Notes under the pieces: model-generated
The model's input: the letters and a program-made list of their open reading frames with translations, nothing else
Database searches by the model: none
Told to the model about the DNA's origin: nothing
Source of the DNA: Planococcus citri
Taxonomy: Eukaryota; Arthropoda; Insecta; Hemiptera; Pseudococcidae
Direction: 5' to 3'
NCBI RefSeq assembly: GCF_950023065.1
Contig: NC_088677.1
Span: forward strand, 26,805,230-26,869,229
DNA length: 64,000 nucleotides
Shown here: positions 59,810 to 64,000 of the stretch, piece after piece
How positions within the stretch are numbered: position 1 is the stretch's first letter
Layout: each line of letters opens with the position of its first letter
Program-made: the position numbers and the translations under genes

Positions 59810-60740
59810 ACCAAACCCTGTAAGTTACCAAAAATTACCAAATTACCAGTAATTTACCAAAAATTACCACATTACCAGTAATTTATCAGAAATTATGAAA
59901 TTACCACTAATTTGCGAAAAATTGCCAAATTACCAGTAAGGTGATTTACCAGAAATTACCAGTATGGTAATTCACCAGATATTACCTGTAAAGTAATTTA
60001 CCAGAAAATACCGGTAAATGGGAAGGTAATTTACCAGAAATTACTGGTAAGGTAATTTACCAAAAATTACTGAAAAGGTGATTTACCAAAATTACCAGTA
60101 GATAATTACCCAAAGAAATTACCAGTAGGTAATTACCCAAAGAAATTACCAGTAGGTAATTACCAGAAGAAATTACCCGTTGGTAATTACCCAAAGAAAT
60201 TATTAGTTGGTAATTACCAGAAGAAATTACCAGTAGGTAATTACCAGATGAAATTACCTGTAGGTAATTACCAGAAGAAATTTCCAGTAGGTAATTACAA
60301 GAAATTACAGGTATTGTAATTTACAAGAAATTACCAGTAAGGTAATATACCAGAAATTATCAGTAAGGTTATTCATCAAAAATTACCAGTAGTTACCTTA
60401 AGTTGATTTACTAGGAATTACTGGAATTACCAGTAAGTTGATTTATCAGGAATTACCAGTAGAAAGTTACCAGTAGGTATTTATCAGAAATTACCAGTAG
60501 GTAATTACCAGAAATAACCAGCAGGTAATTACCAGAAATTACCAGTAGGTAATTACCAGAAATTACCAGTAGGTAATTACCAGAAATTACCAGTAGGTAC
60601 TTGCCAGAAATTACCAGTAGGTAATTACCAGAAATTACAAGTAGGTAATTACCAGAAATAACCAGCAGGTAATTACACCAGTAGGTAATCACCAGGAATA
60701 ACCAGTAGGTATTTACCAAACATTTACCACAAATTAACAT
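59810..60740 (+). repeat. Minisatellite of AATTACCAGTAGGTAATTACC type
   Basis: Units of about 22-27 bases built from the palindrome GGTAATTACC plus AGAAATTACCAGTA. The left part (59810-60080) is irregular. 60085-60300 has 27-base units with an AAAGAA spacer. 60470-60720 has 22-24-base units that are nearly identical, so the youngest copies lie there. The minus-strand ORF at 60453-60815 repeats NYLLVISG and is a by-product of the array. Confidence 0.9.
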
Positions 60741-61480
60741 CAGTTTGCTAAAAGAAATTAACATCAATTGTAATTCACTGAAAATTACTAATGAATGATT
60801 TACCAAAACTACCAAAATGTTTTACCAAAAATTAGGCACCAGCTTTTAAATTTGCTAAAATTCAAATTTCCAAAGTTCTAAAAATGCCTTCCAGTTTCAG
60901 ATGTTTTGTAAGACCGAACATAGGAAAAATCTTGTCGAGTTCCAAAATTATGTTTATATACCTACATCAACAATTTGAAATAATGTTGTCAGACTTTCCA
61001 ATTTTTTGAAAATTTGACATGATTTTTGCAACTAACTCATTGTTTTCCCAAGCTTTGAAAAATCTGAAACGATATCTAAGCAACGTGAGTGAAAAATTCA
61101 TTTTTAAAAGTTGCATATTTTTTCGAAACGCGTTGTTCCTTGTGTTAAGATGCTTTCTTTGAAGTTCTCCTTGAAACTATGAATTGATTTGAAACCTCTT
61201 TTCAGACCGTTTGCAAGAATATCCTTCATAAAAATTGTTTCAAAAAGTTTCCTTCGAGCAGGTGAATCGCAAATCTCGGATGACTAGTTGAGAGTTATAT
61301 TTTTCAAAAATGAAACTCTCGTATTGTATTTTTTTTAAGTTTCAAAATCGTAAATTCCTTGAGCAGATCAATCAAAATTTCCTGTACCTATAAAACTTCC
61401 AATCCTCCAACTCTTTGGAAAAAGGCAGACAAATACTATACCTCATTTAATTTAATTCTGTTGACATAATTTGGGAAATA
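60741..61480. other. AT-rich spacer, nothing recognised
   Basis: No gene or structured repeat supported. Confidence 0.4.
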
Positions 61481-62880
61481 TTTACCTTTCACCCTTTTTC
61501 TTGAAATATTTTCATTTCTATCAACTTTAGTTCAACAACAACAATAATTCCATTCCTGCATAAAAAGTCGTTTCGAGTTTCAAGAATACAATAGGCAGAG
61601 GAACATTTGGTTATCATCGCTACATAGGCAACCCAATTAACACCAACTTGGTCAGAACGAACGTCAATGGCAAAATGAACCAATACCACTTCATGGTATT
61701 GAACGAAATGACGACGATCTCGTCGCGTCAAAATATTCATACCAATATAAACAATACGAAAGACGGATGATAATTACTTCGTACGTTTCGAGCCAAGTTC
61801 AGTTAAGTACGTGTACGGTGTACAGCACGAATTTGGCGAAATTTACTCAAGAAGAACCCTTAATAACCATTAAAAATACCGTTGAACTCGACCAAAAAAA
61901 GATAATTCGTTCATTACCGACGTGGCGCGGCGAGTTCATAAACTGCACTCGACGATGTTGATGTTTATTACGAGTCGAAGTTGATCATCGACCGGACCGG
62001 AGGACGTGGACGATGCGATGCAATTGTTGAATATTAAACCGCAAAAAAATGACCACTGAAAAGATTCAAACGGTACATAACCATGCATCTTATTACGTAA
62101 TCATGCTGCATATAGTGGAATTAGGCGGTAATAATATGGTAGAAAAATCGGCCCAATGATCAACATATTTTACGCGTATACTACATGCATGCACATGTAC
62201 ATATTACATATACCATGGTACAAGGTGTAGGTTACCTCTTCAGCTCATCGCTAACGAAAAAAAATGGAAATTATTCCCGCGGCATTTGAACCAGGTAGAT
62301 GCCTTATACCGAGATGCACATCCATGCAACAGAGAAAGAGGAAAAAATGCTGATTCGACTAATCTTCAGCCTGCATCTCTGCGTAGCTATACAGAATGAA
62401 AATTAAAATTATGTCGAACTCGTATCATAAATTATAAATTACCTTAAAGCGTGTTCTCGATACTTACTTATTCGTTCATAAAATCTAACTCGGCGTGGAA
62501 AGTTTTTTGAACGAGGGAAATACGTGTACAAGTGTATCTGCGTGAAACACGACGATAAAAATTTAATGTTTGGTTTAGCGAAGACGGGGGCGAGCATTAT
62601 TGTTTTTCAAGTTCATCAATGTATATTTATTTAATTCTTCGCGAGATACAGGTAGGTACATATTATTAATGGCGATTTGGATTTTATGAGATATTAATAA
62701 TTTCAGCTCATTAAGCAACGTATAAAATTTGAACGTTAAGTGATGTGTTGAGATTTGAGGTATTCTAATGTATCATTTTGCAAAAGCTGGTAAAATAAAT
62801 TATAGATATTTAATCTGAACTGAACAGATCTAATTTTAACAAAACTCTGACATGATCATTCTGGCCTGTGATCAGATGAA
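61481..62880. other. CpG-containing island
   Basis: CG-rich words at 61880-62010 (for example GACGTGGCGCGGCGAG at 61919-61934) and GTAC words at 62640-62660. No exon supported. Confidence 0.4.
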
Positions 62881-63319
62881 ACTGGATTCGAAGAGTGTCC
62901 AGACTTAATCTAATCTTATCTAATTAGGTAGATCCGATTATTTCCCGCTGGGTGCTACATTCCAGGGAAATCAACAGAAAAATGTGGAGGGGGAGGGGGG
63001 GCTAACTGAGGATTTTTTTTTGTGGGAAGCCGATTGTAGGTACTGAAAATGAATCCTATTGGAGTTTCCCAAGTCCAGGGGGGGGGGAGCATTTATCTCA
63101 ATTATATATTTTATGGGCTCCCATAATCAGATTTTGGCTAAAATCTCGCAATCATTGATCTTGGCGCAAAATTAGCTTTCAAGAATATTGATATACCTAC
63201 TCCAAATTTCCTATCAAATAAATCTACTTACAATGAAAGAGAATCCAACACTCCAACTGGGGAAAAATAGAGACCTAATCAAATGGGATCTTCACCCTGT
63301 AGGAAATAGAGGATGATCT

Positions 63320-63442
63320 GATGAGACAATACCCTCAGTTTGCCTTGGCCCATGTAGAATACATGGACATTCTACGCGTAGAATAGCACATGTAGAATAG
63401 CCTGGAAAAATTGTAAAATGCGTAGAATGTGTAGATACTAGA
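63320..63442 (+). repeat. Clustered TGTAGAAT / CGTAGAAT words
   Basis: GTAGAAT occurs repeatedly (near 63354, 63377, 63393, 63422 and again after the hAT-like element at 63822), once as the inverse ATTCTACGCGTAGAAT palindrome at 63369-63384. This is a decayed simple repeat into which the next element inserted. Confidence 0.6.
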
Positions 63443-63818
63443 TAGTGTTGGGCAAATTCGTGAATATTCTTTTTTTGCTTGCGCATGTGCAAGAATATGC
63501 GCATATTCTTGTGCATATTCCGCATATTCTTTTCAAAAAATTACTACATTATTACTTAGTTTAGAGATGATAGGAAACTTCTCATGAAAAAGTTTTGGTA
63601 ACTTTCAAATTATTAAGAAATATTGGAAATTTATAAAGAAAAGTAGTTGTAGAACTTGTAAATTGTGGGAAAATTGTAAAAAAAACTTGAAATTTTTGAA
63701 AAAAGTCAGGATTTTTATTTTTTTTGAGAGAATATTCTCCTAGCATTTGAGAATATTTGCGAATATGCGGGAATATTCTCAGATTATGCGCATTGAGAAT
63801 ATTCTCAGGCCAACACTA
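63443..63818. mobile_element. Short hAT-like MITE with GAATATTC-rich ends
   Basis: The left end TAGTGTTGGGCAAATTCGTG and the right end read in reverse, TAGTGTTGGCCTGAGAATAT, fit hAT-type YARNG tips. The octamer TGTGTAGA follows the right end (63819-63826) and also stands at 63428-63435, seven bases before the left tip. It is a likely target duplication with a small insertion, or a coincidence in the GTAGAAT repeat. The interior is built from GCATATTC/GAATATGC words. Confidence 0.65.
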
Positions 63819-63876
63819 TGTGTAGAATATGAATAGAATTTGGCATTGACATCTTGTGGCGGCGCCACCATCGACT

Positions 63877-63964
63877 TGCTGAAAGGGGGACATTTTGACA
63901 TCATTTTGTAAAGAATCGGTCGAGTATGCGCGTGTGTAAGTATGGAAATATCCCCCTTTCAGCA
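63877..63964. repeat. Inverted repeat with perfect 14-bp arms
   Basis: TGCTGAAAGGGGGA at 63877-63890 and TCCCCCTTTCAGCA at 63951-63964. An outer, imperfect pair (GTGGCGGCG near 63856 and CACCGCCAG near 63989) suggests a small element that may run to the window's edge. Confidence 0.6.
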
Positions 63965-64000
63965 TGATAACATGCATTTCATGCATTTCACCGCCAGAGT

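Noticed and set aside
60453..60815. 120-codon minus-strand ORF with repeated NYLLVISG
   Set aside because: A direct product of the minisatellite, whose unit length keeps a frame open by chance.

Overview
This is eukaryotic, almost entirely non-coding DNA, most likely from an insect. It is AT-rich and full of A/T homopolymers, carries four copies of the insect telomere unit TTAGG at 53668-53687, and is packed with short non-autonomous DNA transposons. The frequent GTAC-centred words (TAGGTACCTAC type) remind me of hemipteran genomes such as mealybugs and aphids; that is an impression, not a proof. There is no bacterial gene organisation and no ORF longer than about 200 codons, and I reject nearly all ORFs as chance.

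Host gene content is slight. The best candidate is the 5' end of a plus-strand gene: a possible untranslated exon ending at 5883 (CAG|GTGAGA), a 227-bp intron, and a short exon at 6111-6172 whose first ATG (6134) opens a 13-codon reading frame up to a good donor (ATG|GTATGT). No later coding exon was recognised on this strand, so the remaining ~58 kb may be one very long intron. A site at 41732/41733 (pyrimidine tract, CAG|GTGAGT, no exon between) has the form of an insect recursive splice site and fits that view. A weaker candidate first exon lies on the minus strand at 11863-11824. A broken RNase H1-like reading frame lies on the minus strand at 19112-19910.

The rest alternates between two kinds of sequence. 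CpG-containing, low-repeat islands of 1-2.7 kb (about 0-1, 6.2-7.9, 10.4-12.2, 15.5-17.4, 20.3-23.0, 26.2-28.1, 31.8-33.0, 36.3-38.1, 41.8-43.1, 46.0-48.7, 52.4-54.1, 57.2-58.5 and 61.5-62.9 kb) recur roughly every 5 kb. Between them lie AT-rich blocks made largely of mobile-element debris.

The mobile DNA includes: a TA-flanked pogo/Tigger-like element (1714-2871); a TA-flanked MITE (4038-4643); long fold-back elements at 28.4-29.8, 34.2-36.3 and 39.4-41.0 kb; a 2.8-kb inverted-repeat element at 43.1-46.0 kb filled with a degenerate repeat; a MITE at 55.1-55.7 kb with perfect 21-bp ends; a possible gypsy-type LTR with a primer-binding-like palindrome at 24.4-24.7 kb; and a hAT-like MITE inside another hAT-like MITE inside a 58-bp minisatellite (49.7-51.7 kb). 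Several unrelated-looking repeat families share the 13-base palindrome CTGGAGCCTCCAG. All mobile-element calls rest on inverted repeats and target duplications read by eye; no transposase was found.
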